DNA from: an uncultured Vampirovibrio sp.
Lineage (GTDB): Bacteria > Cyanobacteriota > Vampirovibrionia > Gastranaerophilales > Gastranaerophilaceae
Assembly: GCA_910578465.1 (NCBI GenBank)
Contig: CAJTPW010000004.1
Location: forward strand, 62,001-126,000
Length of the DNA stretch: 64,000 nt
Reading direction: 5' to 3'
In this document: piece by piece, positions 33,294-41,969 of the stretch
How positions within the stretch are numbered: the stretch's first letter is position 1
Layout of the letters: every line of letters starts with the position of its first letter
The notes under the pieces: model-generated
The model's input: only the letters and a program-made list of their open reading frames with translations
Database searches by the model: none
Told to the model about the DNA's origin: nothing
Position numbers and translations under genes: made by a program

Positions 33294-34289
33294 TTATAAA
33301 TTTTTTATAATTTCATCTCTGAATTCGGTTGTTTTTGCGTTGCCGCCGAGGTCTTTTGTTAAAACTTTACCTTCTTTAATTGTTTTAAACAAAGCCTTTT
33401 CAATTTTTTGAGCTGCGTCAAATTCATCAATGTTTTTTAACATCTCAATTGCACACATTAAAAGTGCTGACGGGTTTGCAAGGTTTTGCCCTTTAATATC
33501 AGGTGCCGAACCGTGAACTGGCTCATACACTGCGGCGTTAAGCCCGATATTTGCTCCCTGTGCCACGCCAAGCCCGCCTATAAGTCCTGCGGTAAGGTCT
33601 GAAACGATGTCTCCGTACAAATTTGGCATTACCAAAACATCAAATTTTGAAGGATTTTGAACCAGCTGCATGCAAAGCGCGTCTACAAGAATTTCTTTAT
33701 ATTCAATATCAGGATAACTTTTGGCAACTTCGCGTGCGCATTCAAGGAAAAGCCCGTCCGTTAATTTGCAGATGTTTGCTTTTGAAACTGCCCAAACGGT
33801 TTTTCTGCCCATTTTTTTTGCATATTCAAAAGCGTATTTTACAATTCTTGTGCTTGCGTCTCTTGTGATGAGCTTAATAGCTTCCATCGTATCGTCGTCT
33901 ACTTTTCGCTCAATCCCTGCGTATAAATCTTCCGTGTTTTCTCTTACAACAACCAAATCAACATCGTTAAATGGCGTTTTTATTCCTTCAATGTTTTTAC
34001 AGGGGCGGATATTTGCGTACAAATCAAGCTCACGGCGAAGCTGAACGTTGACGGATCTGAACCCTTTACCGATAGGCGTTGTAACGGGTGCTTTGAGTGC
34101 AATTTTATTTTTCTTTATGCTTTCTATAACACGGTCTGGAAGGGGAACACCCTCTTTTTCAATAACATCGAGACCTGCAGATTGTCTGTCCCAGTTAATT
34201 TTAACGCCTGCAGCGTCAATTATTTTTACGACAGCATCCGCTATTTCAGGACCTATTCCGTCCCCCTCAATCAGTGTTATATTGTGCAT
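33294..34289 (-). CDS. Isocitrate/isopropylmalate dehydrogenase family enzyme, probably NAD-isocitrate dehydrogenase
   Basis: 331 residues; beta-decarboxylating dehydrogenase with IEGDGIGPEI, NVQLRRELDLYANIRPCK (substrate Arg residues), VVRENTEDLYAGIE, and the NAD/metal motif MPNLYGDIVSDLTAGLIGG. TPIGKGFRSVNVQLRR and the ENTEDLYAG context favour NAD-dependent isocitrate (or homoisocitrate) dehydrogenase over LeuB, but I cannot exclude isopropylmalate dehydrogenase. The small aconitase-type subunit follows upstream in the same orientation, consistent with consecutive isomerase and dehydrogenase steps. Confidence 0.8.
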   Translation of the reverse strand: MHNITLIEGDGIGPEIADAVVKIIDAAGVKINWDRQSAGLDVIEKEGVPLPDRVIESIKKNKIALKAPVTTPIGKGFRSVNVQLRRELDLYANIRPCKNIEGIKTPFNDVDLVVVRENTEDLYAGIERKVDDDTMEAIKLITRDASTRIVKYAFEYAKKMGRKTVWAVSKANICKLTDGLFLECAREVAKSYPDIEYKEILVDALCMQLVQNPSKFDVLVMPNLYGDIVSDLTAGLIGGLGVAQGANIGLNAAVYEPVHGSAPDIKGQNLANPSALLMCAIEMLKNIDEFDAAQKIEKALFKTIKEGKVLTKDLGGNAKTTEFRDEIIKNL

Positions 34290-34347
34290 AATTTCCTCTT
34301 TTTCTTATAAAACTTCAACTTTTTATGATTTTTTGAAACACAGATGA

Positions 34348-34851
34348 TTATACAAGGCTGAAGTCACCGTGTTTTTTAAGGTGTTCAATAAGCCCGCCGT
34401 CTCCTAAAAGTTTAATCATAACGTCAGGAAGCGGGGTGATTTTAATTTCAATATTTTTTGTCACATCTTTTAATACACCGTTTTTTACATCAAGCTCAAG
34501 CTCATCTCCAGCATCAATTTTATCGGTATCACATTCAATTAATAAAAGCCCGATATTTATCGCATTTCTATAGAAAATTCTTGCAAAACTTTTTGCAATA
34601 ACTGCTCCTACTCCTGCAATTTTAATAATCTGCGGTGCATGTTCTCTTGAAGACCCGAGACCGAAGTTGTTTCCTGCAACAACAAAATCGCCTTTATTCA
34701 TTTTGCTTGCAAATTCAGGGTCTGCATCTTCCAGAACGTGTTTTGAAAATTCTTCTAGATTGCTCCTTAAATGGAATAATCTTCCCGGGGCAATGTGGTC
34801 TGTTGAAATTCCGTCACCGAATTTGAATGCTTTTCCTCTTTTGATTTCCAT
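34348..34851 (-). CDS. Aconitase/isopropylmalate isomerase small (swivel) subunit
   Basis: 167 residues from ATG 34851 (MEIKRGKAFKFGDGISTDHI), the conserved start of LeuD type 2/HacB proteins; the longer frame from 34890 adds 13 residues with no family match. Swivel-domain motifs are DHIAPGR and GNNFGLGSSREHAP. It needs a large [4Fe-4S] subunit (LeuC-type), which is not in the window. With the adjacent dehydrogenase it could serve citrate-to-2-oxoglutarate or leucine synthesis. Confidence 0.82.
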   Translation of the reverse strand: MEIKRGKAFKFGDGISTDHIAPGRLFHLRSNLEEFSKHVLEDADPEFASKMNKGDFVVAGNNFGLGSSREHAPQIIKIAGVGAVIAKSFARIFYRNAINIGLLLIECDTDKIDAGDELELDVKNGVLKDVTKNIEIKITPLPDVMIKLLGDGGLIEHLKKHGDFSLV

Positions 34852-34906
34852 AAAATAATCCTTAATTCTTTTTAAGTTCTTTTGTTTCAATTATAATACA
34901 AATATA

Positions 34907-35752
34907 ATGGAAATTATGGAAGATAGGAATTTGAAAACTGAACTCAAAATTGGTGTTATAGGCTTAGGTTTAATCGGGGGTTCTGTTTTAAAATTTCTTT
35001 ATGAAAGAGGATATGACGTTATCGGCGTTTCAAAAAGCAGTTTTAATAAAGCGGCCGAATTTTGCACGAAAGCAACTTCTGATATTAAAGATGTTAAAGA
35101 TTGTAATGTTGTTTTTGTGTGCTCTAAAATGTCTGAAACCCTTTCTGTTCTTAAAGAATTGGAAAACATTGTATCTTCTGATTGCATTGTATGTGATGTA
35201 TGTTCTCTAAAAAGGTTTGTAAATTTTGACAATGACGGTATGCCGTATAAAAGGCCTTATAATTTTATAGGCTCTCATCCTATGGCAGGAACCGAGTTTT
35301 CAGGGTTTGAACATTCGTACCCAAAGCTTTTTATTGGCGCAAAGTGGATTTTAAATGAAAAAAACGAAATTTTGGAGAATTTAATAAAAGATATGGGTGC
35401 AAAGCCTGTAATAATGGGCGCCAAAGACCATGACATGTTTGCGTGTTTAATTTCTCACCTTCCTATGCTTGTATCAACAGCACTTATGAAAACGGCTGCA
35501 AACGAGGATAAAGCGCTAAAAATGGCGGCGAGCGGTTTTCGAGATACTACAAGACTTTCTTTAACGGATTATAATCTTGCATATGATATGCTTAGTTTAA
35601 ATTCGGATAATTTTAACATTTTAATTGATGAATTTATCCAAAATCTGCAAAAATTGAAAAATATGTCTAAAGAAGAATTAAAAGATACATTATTTAAACT
35701 TCAAAAAATTAGAAAATCAATGTATGATGAAAATGGCAAAAACAGGCTCTAA
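34907..35752 (+). CDS. tyrA: Prephenate dehydrogenase
   Basis: 281 residues; NAD(P)-dependent oxidative decarboxylation of prephenate (or arogenate) for tyrosine. The nucleotide motif GVIGLGLIGGS is at residues 16-26; later VCDVCSLK, FIGSHPMAGTEFSG and LISHLPMLVSTAL are TyrA signatures. A TATAAT at 34892-34897 ends 9 nt before the ATG and no ribosome site fits, so the mRNA is probably leaderless or nearly so. An ATG lies 9 nt further in. lptF/G begins 6 bp after its stop. Confidence 0.9.
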   Translation: MEIMEDRNLKTELKIGVIGLGLIGGSVLKFLYERGYDVIGVSKSSFNKAAEFCTKATSDIKDVKDCNVVFVCSKMSETLSVLKELENIVSSDCIVCDVCSLKRFVNFDNDGMPYKRPYNFIGSHPMAGTEFSGFEHSYPKLFIGAKWILNEKNEILENLIKDMGAKPVIMGAKDHDMFACLISHLPMLVSTALMKTAANEDKALKMAASGFRDTTRLSLTDYNLAYDMLSLNSDNFNILIDEFIQNLQKLKNMSKEELKDTLFKLQKIRKSMYDENGKNRL

Positions 35753-35758
35753 AATTTT

Positions 35759-36919
35759 ATGAACAATAAAGATTTTAAAAAGTACATAAGGTTTTTAAAG
35801 ATTAAAACGGCGTCCGTAAGTATGCTGGATAAATACATCCTGAGACAGCTTATCGAAGTGTTTGTTTTAGGGGTAATTATTTTTACATCTATTATTTTTG
35901 CCTCAGAAACCTTTACACAGCTTATAAAGCAAATTACCCAGTTTGGAATACCGTTTAACATTGCAATTATGATGGTTGTTTTAAATTTGCCTCAGGTTTT
36001 TGTTATGACAATCCCGATTTCAACTCTCTTTGCAACGGTTATGACCGTAAACAAACTGAGTCTTAATTCGGAGATTACGGTTTTAAGAGCTTGCGGCATA
36101 GGGATTGCCCGAATTGCAAAGCCAATCTTTGCTTTTGCAATATTAATGACGGTTGTAAGCTTTTTAATCAATGAGTTTATCGTTCCTGCCGCAAGTACGC
36201 AGGCAAAATATCTTGCAATTTATTCTCTCCAAAAAAAGCATGTTCCTGAAGGCAGAATGAACTATACCTTGAATGAGACGGATAAAGAAGGGCGCTTAAA
36301 AAGACTTTTCTATGTTCAAAAGTGTGAAGATAAAACTTTGAACAATATCACGGTTTTGGACCTTTCAAATGACGACACCGTACAGATTATTCAGGCCAAA
36401 GTGGGAAAAACGGCAGATTCGGGCTGGGTATTTGACGGCGGCGTTATGTATACACTGTCTACAACCGAGAAAATCTTAAATACAACGCTTTTTGAAAGAT
36501 CGAATATAAATTTTGGGATTGAAAACCTTGACAGTCTTGTAAAAGATGAAGCAAGCCAGTATAACTTTTTCAGGCTTATGAAATTTATTCAAAAGAACAA
36601 GAAAAACCCCGATATTCTGGAAAAGTTAAAGCTTGAATTGCAGGTGCAGCTTTATGATAAGCTCGCACTGCCTGTGACAACATTTGCTCTTGCACTTGTC
36701 GGTATTCCGCTTGCGATAACTCCGCCGAGGGTGCGGTATAACAGGGGTTTTCTTTTTAGTGTAATGATTATTTTTGTATACTATGTTATACGCGCGTTTT
36801 CTCTTAATTTAGGGGAAACAAAGGCCATAAGCCCGTTTTTGGCGGCATGGCTTCCTGTTATATCAATTGCTGTTATCGGCTGGATTTTATACAGAAGAAA
36901 GGCCTACACGATAACTTAA
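35759..36919 (+). CDS. LptF/LptG-family LPS-export permease
   Basis: 386 residues. N-terminal DKYILRQLIEVFVLGVIIFT is the characteristic first helix; three membrane segments, a periplasmic beta-jellyroll (about 165-265), then three more membrane segments (KLALPVTTFALALVGIPLAI is the conserved coupling region). These permeases extract LPS from the inner membrane with LptB. Only one gene is seen here; many bacteria carry separate F and G. Support for an LPS-bearing outer membrane along with kdsA/kdsB. Confidence 0.88.
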   Translation: MNNKDFKKYIRFLKIKTASVSMLDKYILRQLIEVFVLGVIIFTSIIFASETFTQLIKQITQFGIPFNIAIMMVVLNLPQVFVMTIPISTLFATVMTVNKLSLNSEITVLRACGIGIARIAKPIFAFAILMTVVSFLINEFIVPAASTQAKYLAIYSLQKKHVPEGRMNYTLNETDKEGRLKRLFYVQKCEDKTLNNITVLDLSNDDTVQIIQAKVGKTADSGWVFDGGVMYTLSTTEKILNTTLFERSNINFGIENLDSLVKDEASQYNFFRLMKFIQKNKKNPDILEKLKLELQVQLYDKLALPVTTFALALVGIPLAITPPRVRYNRGFLFSVMIIFVYYVIRAFSLNLGETKAISPFLAAWLPVISIAVIGWILYRRKAYTIT

Positions 36920-36972
36920 AATGTGCGGTTTAAACGTATGTTTGAATTTGTGATTTAAAATGATTAATATGT

Positions 36973-37005
36973 AAAAACCCCGCTTTTAAAACAGGCGGGG
37001 TTTTT
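36973..37005. terminator. Bidirectional terminator
   Basis: AAAAACCCCGC (36973-36983) / GCGGGGTTTTT (36995-37005), perfect 11-bp stem with A and T flanks. It lies between the convergent LptF/G-type gene and the small gene at 37030. Confidence 0.9.
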
Positions 37006-37029
37006 GTTAAAGTTTATTTTATATGTTTA

Positions 37030-37305
37030 TTAATACAGATAAGCTTCATGGTTGTTATAACCTGTTATGGTTCCTTCATCAACAGGAATTGGTTCTCGTT
37101 TCAAGTCGGAAACTGTTAGAGATTCGGCTCTATCCGGTCTTTCTTCCGCTTTTTCCAGTTTATTTTTTGTGAAGGTATCTTCTTTTAAACAGGTGGGACC
37201 GCATGGCTGCCCGCCATCATAAAGAACTCCTGTTTTTGAGTCTGTATAAGTACCCAAGCTCTTAAAATTAATCCCTTTAAAAGCTGAAAGTGCTGAAATT
37301 TGCAT
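37030..37305 (-). CDS. Small lineage-specific protein, function unknown
   Basis: 91 residues starting MQISALSAFKGINFKSLG, then a short Cys-containing segment (GGQPCGPTCLKED) and a charged C-terminus. AAGGAG is 6 nt before the ATG. The N-terminal INFKS fits the recurrent lineage motif. The Cys-Gly-Pro-x-Cys pair could bind metal or form a disulfide. No homologous family recognised. Confidence 0.65.
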   Translation of the reverse strand: MQISALSAFKGINFKSLGTYTDSKTGVLYDGGQPCGPTCLKEDTFTKNKLEKAEERPDRAESLTVSDLKREPIPVDEGTITGYNNHEAYLY

Positions 37306-37402
37306 TTTTTCTCCTTGTTTTTACCTAACAACAACAAATGTTATTAAATTAAAACACATAAAAAATAAAATTGAACAGCAAAAAGAATTTATTTTAGAAG
37401 AA

Positions 37403-38194
37403 TTATTTCTCTTTTTTCTGATAAGCCCAGGCGTTATGGTTATGGATACTTTCTTTGGCTTCGATTTCAACTTCAAAAAAGTTTATAATTTCGTTATTAT
37501 CAAGTTTTAAAACAATATCTCTAAGGACATCTTCGACAAATTTCGGATTTTCATACGCACGTTCCGTTACTGCCTTTTCATCTTCTCTTTTTAAAAGCGA
37601 ATAAACCTCGGATGAGCCTGATTCTTCGATTGTTTTAATTAAATCTTCAAGCCAGATGTGACAATCTTCAGGGTATGAAACTTTAACTTTTACAATTGCC
37701 CTCTGGTTGTGTGCTCCGTAATCCGAGATTTCTTTTGAACACGGGCAAAGCGTTGTAACGGGAACTTTTGCACCGAGATAAAATTTATAATCATCTTTGT
37801 TTAGTGTCCCCTCAAAGTAGCAATCATAGCACATAAGGGCTTCTAAACCGCTTTTTGGTGCAGTTTTTTTAATAAAATATTTAAAATCAAACTTAACGTA
37901 GGCGTTTTCAGCGTTCAGTCTTTCTTTAATATCCTGAAGCATTTTTTTAATATCAACGCCGACAAGATTTTCTTTCCTGTAGTCATTCAAAATTTCAATA
38001 AAACGGCTCATATGCGTTCCTTTATATTGGCGCATTAAAGAGACGCTCATTTTTGCTCTGGCATAAACTCTTTGAGTGTCGGTTTTTCCGTTTTTTAATT
38101 TTCTTTGAATGACAAGAGGAATTTCAACATCCTTCACGCCCACTTTTTGGATGTCTATATTTCTTTTATCGGTTTGGTTTTGTACGTCGTTCAT
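37403..38194 (-). CDS. folE2: GTP cyclohydrolase FolE2 (type IB)
   Basis: 263 residues. Converts GTP to dihydroneopterin triphosphate for folate or queuosine precursors and is often used instead of FolE when zinc is scarce. Signatures are KGTHMSRFIEIL, TTLCPCSKEISDYGAHNQR (the catalytic Cys segment) and a C-terminal ESIHNHNAWA. It provides the same substrate used in the QueE pathway (queE at 9.5 kb). The HEAT-like small gene follows upstream by 33 bp. Confidence 0.93.
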   Translation of the reverse strand: MNDVQNQTDKRNIDIQKVGVKDVEIPLVIQRKLKNGKTDTQRVYARAKMSVSLMRQYKGTHMSRFIEILNDYRKENLVGVDIKKMLQDIKERLNAENAYVKFDFKYFIKKTAPKSGLEALMCYDCYFEGTLNKDDYKFYLGAKVPVTTLCPCSKEISDYGAHNQRAIVKVKVSYPEDCHIWLEDLIKTIEESGSSEVYSLLKREDEKAVTERAYENPKFVEDVLRDIVLKLDNNEIINFFEVEIEAKESIHNHNAWAYQKKEK

Positions 38195-38227
38195 ACTTTT
38201 TAAATCTTTTTGTGTGCTATTGGAACA

Positions 38228-38554
38228 CTATTCGTTGAAACTTTTTTCTTCAAGTGCAAGTAAAAGCTTTAGCGCAGCTTTTCTTTGGGTTTTGGGGTCC
38301 GCATGTCTTAAAATCTCAATTGCTTTTATCATAACAGGGTCGTTATCATACCAGCGGTTTCCCTTGCCTTCGTATTGCGTAATTATCTGATAAATGCGCT
38401 CAATTACTTCCCCTGCAACCTGTTCCTGTAATTGCAAAATAAAATCTTTTGCATGTTCTTTTTCATCAGGGCTTGAAAGTCTTAAAAGCTCAAGTGCCTC
38501 TTTTAAAATGGGGTCTTTATCATACCATCTTTTATTATCGGGCGCATTTTCCAT
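38228..38554 (-). CDS. Small helical protein with internal duplication
   Basis: 108 residues made of two copies of about 36 residues. The first starts RWYDKDPILKEALELLRLSS (9-28), the second RWYDNDPVMIKAIEILRHAD (67-86), joined by a linker helix. The predicted structure is all alpha. I do not recognise the family. It sits between folE2 and rdgB in a run of minus-strand genes that continues to uppS. Confidence 0.65.
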   Translation of the reverse strand: MENAPDNKRWYDKDPILKEALELLRLSSPDEKEHAKDFILQLQEQVAGEVIERIYQIITQYEGKGNRWYDNDPVMIKAIEILRHADPKTQRKAALKLLLALEEKSFNE

Positions 38555-38591
38555 TTTTTGTATCCTTTTCCATTCTTCAAAAGAAAGTATA

Positions 38592-39188
38592 TCATAAAAA
38601 GTTATGTTTTAGCCATACAAGCATATCGGAAAGCGCTTTGCCGCGGTGAGAATGCAGGTTTTTTTCAACATCCGAAAGTTCTGCCATTGTTTTATTCAAT
38701 TTTTCAACAATAAATACGGGGTCATATCCAAAGCCGTTTGAGCCTTTCTTTTCATAGGCAATTTCTCCTTTGCAAACGCCTTTTGTTCTGTTTAAAATTT
38801 CTCCGCTTTTATTCAAAAGAACAAGATGGCATTCAAAGTGAGCCGATCTTTCTTTCGGTGTTTTTGTTTCTTTCAGGGCGCACAAAAGCTTTTCAATTCT
38901 GCTTTCTGCAGTGTCTGCATATCGTGCGGATTTTATCCCGGGTGCGCCGTCTAAATAATCTACACAAAGCCCCGAATCATCCGCAAGATATAATTCTCCG
39001 CCTCCGCATTCATATGCGGCTTTTGCTTTTATATACGCGTTTTCTTCAAAAGTTTCACCGTTTTCATCGGGGTCAAATTCTTTATTTTTTGTATCAGGCA
39101 TTTGAAATTCAATGCCATAGGGTTTTGAGATTAAATTCATCTCATATATTTTATGTTCGTTTTGTGTTCCAAGGATTATTTTTAACAT
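38592..39188 (-). CDS. rdgB: XTP/dITP pyrophosphatase (RdgB/HAM1)
   Basis: 198 residues; hydrolyses ITP, XTP and their deoxy forms to prevent mutagenic incorporation. Motifs: ILGTQNEHKIYEMN (N-terminal triphosphate-binding motif, usually S/T-x-N-x-x-K), LADDSGLCVDYLDGAPGIKSARYA and GSNGFGYDPVF. Full-length. Confidence 0.92.
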   Translation of the reverse strand: MLKIILGTQNEHKIYEMNLISKPYGIEFQMPDTKNKEFDPDENGETFEENAYIKAKAAYECGGGELYLADDSGLCVDYLDGAPGIKSARYADTAESRIEKLLCALKETKTPKERSAHFECHLVLLNKSGEILNRTKGVCKGEIAYEKKGSNGFGYDPVFIVEKLNKTMAELSDVEKNLHSHRGKALSDMLVWLKHNFL

Positions 39189-39232
39189 AAAATTCTCCGT
39201 TTTTTAAAGCGTGTGTCAAAGGTAGACAGGGC

Positions 39233-39964
39233 TTAGCCGCCGTATCTTCTTTGTCTTTTATTGAATTCTTCAATTGAAATTTGAAGCTCGTTTTCATCAA
39301 ATTCGGGCCAGTATTTTTTTGTAATATAAATTTCAGAGTATGCTATTTGCCATAGAAGATAGTTGCTGACACGCATTTCCCCGCCTGTTCTGATTAATAA
39401 ATCGGGGTCGGGGATATGTTTTGTGTAGAGATAATTTTTCAGCGTTTCTTCATCAATTTTATCGGGTGCAATGTTATCTTTCACGAGTTCTTTTACGGCA
39501 TTTACAAGTTCGTTTCTTGCGCCGTAATTTATTGCTATTTGAAGGTTTACGCCCGTATTGTCTTTTGTTGTGGCTTCAGCTTCCGCTAAAATTTTTTGAA
39601 GGTTGGAATTTAAACCTTTAATATCACCTATAAATTTTAATTTTACATCGTTTTGATGTAATTCTTTAAGTTCGTTTTTAATGGTAGAAGCTAAAAGACT
39701 CATTAAAAAGTCCACTTCTTCCTGATTTCTGTTCCAGTTTTCGGTTGAAAATGCATAGAGGGTTAAGTATTTAACACCGAAATTATGCGCCCCTTTAACT
39801 ACCTTTTTTAAGGCGTCCACCCCTTTTTTATGACCCATAGCGGAGGGCAGGCAGTGCTCTTTTGCCCACCTTCTGTTTCCGTCCATAATTATTGCAATGT
39901 GCTTTAAATTTGTCTCTTTTACTATGGTTTGAATTTTTTCCGTTGTATTTTCAGCTGTAAACAA
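39233..39964 (-). CDS. uppS: Undecaprenyl diphosphate synthase
   Basis: A 243-residue cis-prenyltransferase making the C55 lipid carrier for peptidoglycan and surface polysaccharides. The catalytic MDGNRRWA starts with D28, followed by GHKKGVDALK, LYAFSTENWNR and the C-terminal DLLIRTGGEMRVSNYLLWQ. It begins a minus-strand run with rdgB, the duplicated helical gene and folE2. Confidence 0.94.
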   Translation of the reverse strand: MFTAENTTEKIQTIVKETNLKHIAIIMDGNRRWAKEHCLPSAMGHKKGVDALKKVVKGAHNFGVKYLTLYAFSTENWNRNQEEVDFLMSLLASTIKNELKELHQNDVKLKFIGDIKGLNSNLQKILAEAEATTKDNTGVNLQIAINYGARNELVNAVKELVKDNIAPDKIDEETLKNYLYTKHIPDPDLLIRTGGEMRVSNYLLWQIAYSEIYITKKYWPEFDENELQISIEEFNKRQRRYGG

Positions 39965-40034
39965 AATTAATTCCTCTTAAAGTTTATGAGCTTTAACATT
40001 TTCGCCCTAATAAATTATAAATTAAATAAATAAT

Positions 40035-40070
40035 TTAACAATATTGAAACTTAATGCTAGAATAGAGCAT
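40035..40070 (+). promoter_or_regulatory. Promoter and candidate PadR operator
   Basis: TTAACA (40035-40040), 17 nt, TAGAAT (40058-40063). A perfect inverted repeat ATGCT-N7-AGCAT (40054-40070) covers the -10 box, so a dimeric regulator bound here would block transcription. The gene downstream is PadR-like and PadR proteins commonly autorepress through A/T-rich dyads. Confidence 0.5.
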
Positions 40071-40087
40071 AGTTTGGAGAATTTTAA

Positions 40088-40582
40088 ATGGTTGAAATAT
40101 TAATCCTTTATATCCTTTCAAAGTATGACGCCACTATATATAAAATAAGAAAACTCATACAGGAAAAATTCTTTATGTTTTCAAAGCCGAGTCTTGGCAC
40201 AATAAACCCTGCTCTAAAAAAGCTTGAAGGCTTATCCTGTGTTGAATTTGAATCAAAGATGACAGATGGCGGAATGTTGTCCAAAATTTATAAAATTACT
40301 CCGTTCGGACTTAAATATTTGAAAAGCACAGTTTGTTCATATGAATTTAAGAATAAGTCGCACCTTTTAAATATTGTATCGGTTTTGATTTGTGTTTCAG
40401 ATGTTTTGGAAGATGATGAAAAGAAAGAACTCTATAAAAACTGTACAAACAATCTGCTTTTATTAAAGAAAGAGATGGAAGACGCGCTTTCAAACCCTTA
40501 CAATATGTATGAACCAATGCAAAAAAGCGTCATTAAAACAGAGCTTTTAAAAGCGGAAGCACTTCTTGAGGCGGTACAATGA
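40088..40582 (+). CDS. PadR-family transcriptional regulator
   Basis: 164 residues. N-terminal winged helix: ILILYILSKYDATIYKIRKL and then PSLGTINPALKKLEG as recognition helix, and a wing with KIYKITPFGLKYL. The C-terminal helices form the dimer. TTTGGAG precedes the ATG. Its 3' end overlaps the DUF512 gene by 4 bp (ATGA), so the two are one operon; it probably represses its own promoter. Effector unknown. Confidence 0.75.
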   Translation: MVEILILYILSKYDATIYKIRKLIQEKFFMFSKPSLGTINPALKKLEGLSCVEFESKMTDGGMLSKIYKITPFGLKYLKSTVCSYEFKNKSHLLNIVSVLICVSDVLEDDEKKELYKNCTNNLLLLKKEMEDALSNPYNMYEPMQKSVIKTELLKAEALLEAVQ

Positions 40583-41919
40583 AAAAGGGAATGATAGTAT
40601 CTGAAGTAAGAAAAGGTTCAATCGCAGATGAACTTGGCCTATCATGCGGTGATACGATTCTTTCCGTGAACGGTATTCAACCAAAAGATATAATTGAATT
40701 AAGTTTTATCGTACAGGATGAAAATATAAACCTTGCCGTAAAAAAGGCTCCGATTCTTCAAGAAGACGGAACGACATTGCCCGGGGAGATGGAATTATAT
40801 GAGATTGAAAAAGATGAAGAAGAAGATTTGGGGATAGATTTTGAATGCGCTGTATTTGACGGTATAAAACCCTGTCTCAATAAATGTATCTTCTGTTTTG
40901 TAGACCAGCAGCCGAAGGGTCTTCGCGAAAGTCTTTATGTAAAAGATGACGATTGGCGCACATCTTATCTTCAAGGAACGTATATTACGGGCACAAACCT
41001 CAAAGAAGAGGATTGGCAGAGAATGGAAGCCTTAAGACTTTCTCCTTTGTATGTTTCAATCCATACGACAAATCCGTCTTTAAGAGTAAAGATGCTCAAT
41101 AATAAAAGGGCGGGAGAGATTTTAGATATTTTAGACAGGTTTAAAAAACTCAATATTGAAATCCACGGCCAGATTGTTCTCTGTCCTGAGATAAATGACG
41201 GAGACGAGCTAAAAAGAACGCTTTTAGATTTAAAAAAATATAAAAAAATATTAAAATCTTTGGCGGTTGTTCCTGTCGGGGTAAGCAAATACAGAGAAGG
41301 AGACCTTTTAAAGCCGCTAACCTTTGAAAATGCAAACAAAATTATTGATATGCTGGATGAATTTAATACATCCTTAAAAAAACATATAGCAATGGCCTCC
41401 GATGAAATATTTTTAACAGCAGAAAGAGAGATTCCGAATAAAAAATATTACGGAGATTTTGTTCAAATTGAAGATGGAGTAGGCGCTATAAGACTTTTAG
41501 AAGATAGCTTTCAAAGGTGCAAAAAAAAGCTGAAAAAATGCCTGCCCGAAAAAAAGAAAGCATCTTTTTTGACAGGTTCAATTGCTGCGAAGCTTTTAAA
41601 CAAATTTAAGGCGGAAATTCATACGGAAAATCTTGAATTTGAAGTGATTGAAGTTAAAAACGAATTTTTCGGGGATAAAATAAGCGTTGCAGGGCTTATT
41701 ACGGGTTCCGATATTCTAAAAGCGCTTGAAGATAGAGAATTTCAGCATATTATCATTCCTTCCGTTATGTTAAAAGAAGGCAGCACGGAGTTTTTGGACG
41801 GGATTAAAATATCGGATATTAAAAAAGCTTTTAAAAACAGGGGGCAAAATCCTGAAATCCATATAATTAAAGATTGTTACAATTTTGATGAAATCTTAAC
41901 AATATTAAATGAAGCCTGA
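40579..41919 (+). CDS. DUF512 radical SAM protein with PDZ domain
   Basis: 446 residues. An N-terminal PDZ-like domain (SEVRKGSIADELGLSCGDTI; about 5-60) leads to an FeS radical SAM core with C99-x3-C103-x2-C106 (CLNKCIFC), LQGTYITGTNL, VSIHTTNPSLRVKML, and a C-terminal DUF512 domain. Homologues are common in Clostridia and Cyanobacteria with an undefined role. Cotranscribed with padR, which is not the usual neighbour (engA/der). Confidence 0.85.
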   Translation: MKKGMIVSEVRKGSIADELGLSCGDTILSVNGIQPKDIIELSFIVQDENINLAVKKAPILQEDGTTLPGEMELYEIEKDEEEDLGIDFECAVFDGIKPCLNKCIFCFVDQQPKGLRESLYVKDDDWRTSYLQGTYITGTNLKEEDWQRMEALRLSPLYVSIHTTNPSLRVKMLNNKRAGEILDILDRFKKLNIEIHGQIVLCPEINDGDELKRTLLDLKKYKKILKSLAVVPVGVSKYREGDLLKPLTFENANKIIDMLDEFNTSLKKHIAMASDEIFLTAEREIPNKKYYGDFVQIEDGVGAIRLLEDSFQRCKKKLKKCLPEKKKASFLTGSIAAKLLNKFKAEIHTENLEFEVIEVKNEFFGDKISVAGLITGSDILKALEDREFQHIIIPSVMLKEGSTEFLDGIKISDIKKAFKNRGQNPEIHIIKDCYNFDEILTILNEA

Positions 41920-41969
41920 CAATTATTAATATTACGGGTTTTATCAATGTATAAAGTTAGGAAATTTGA

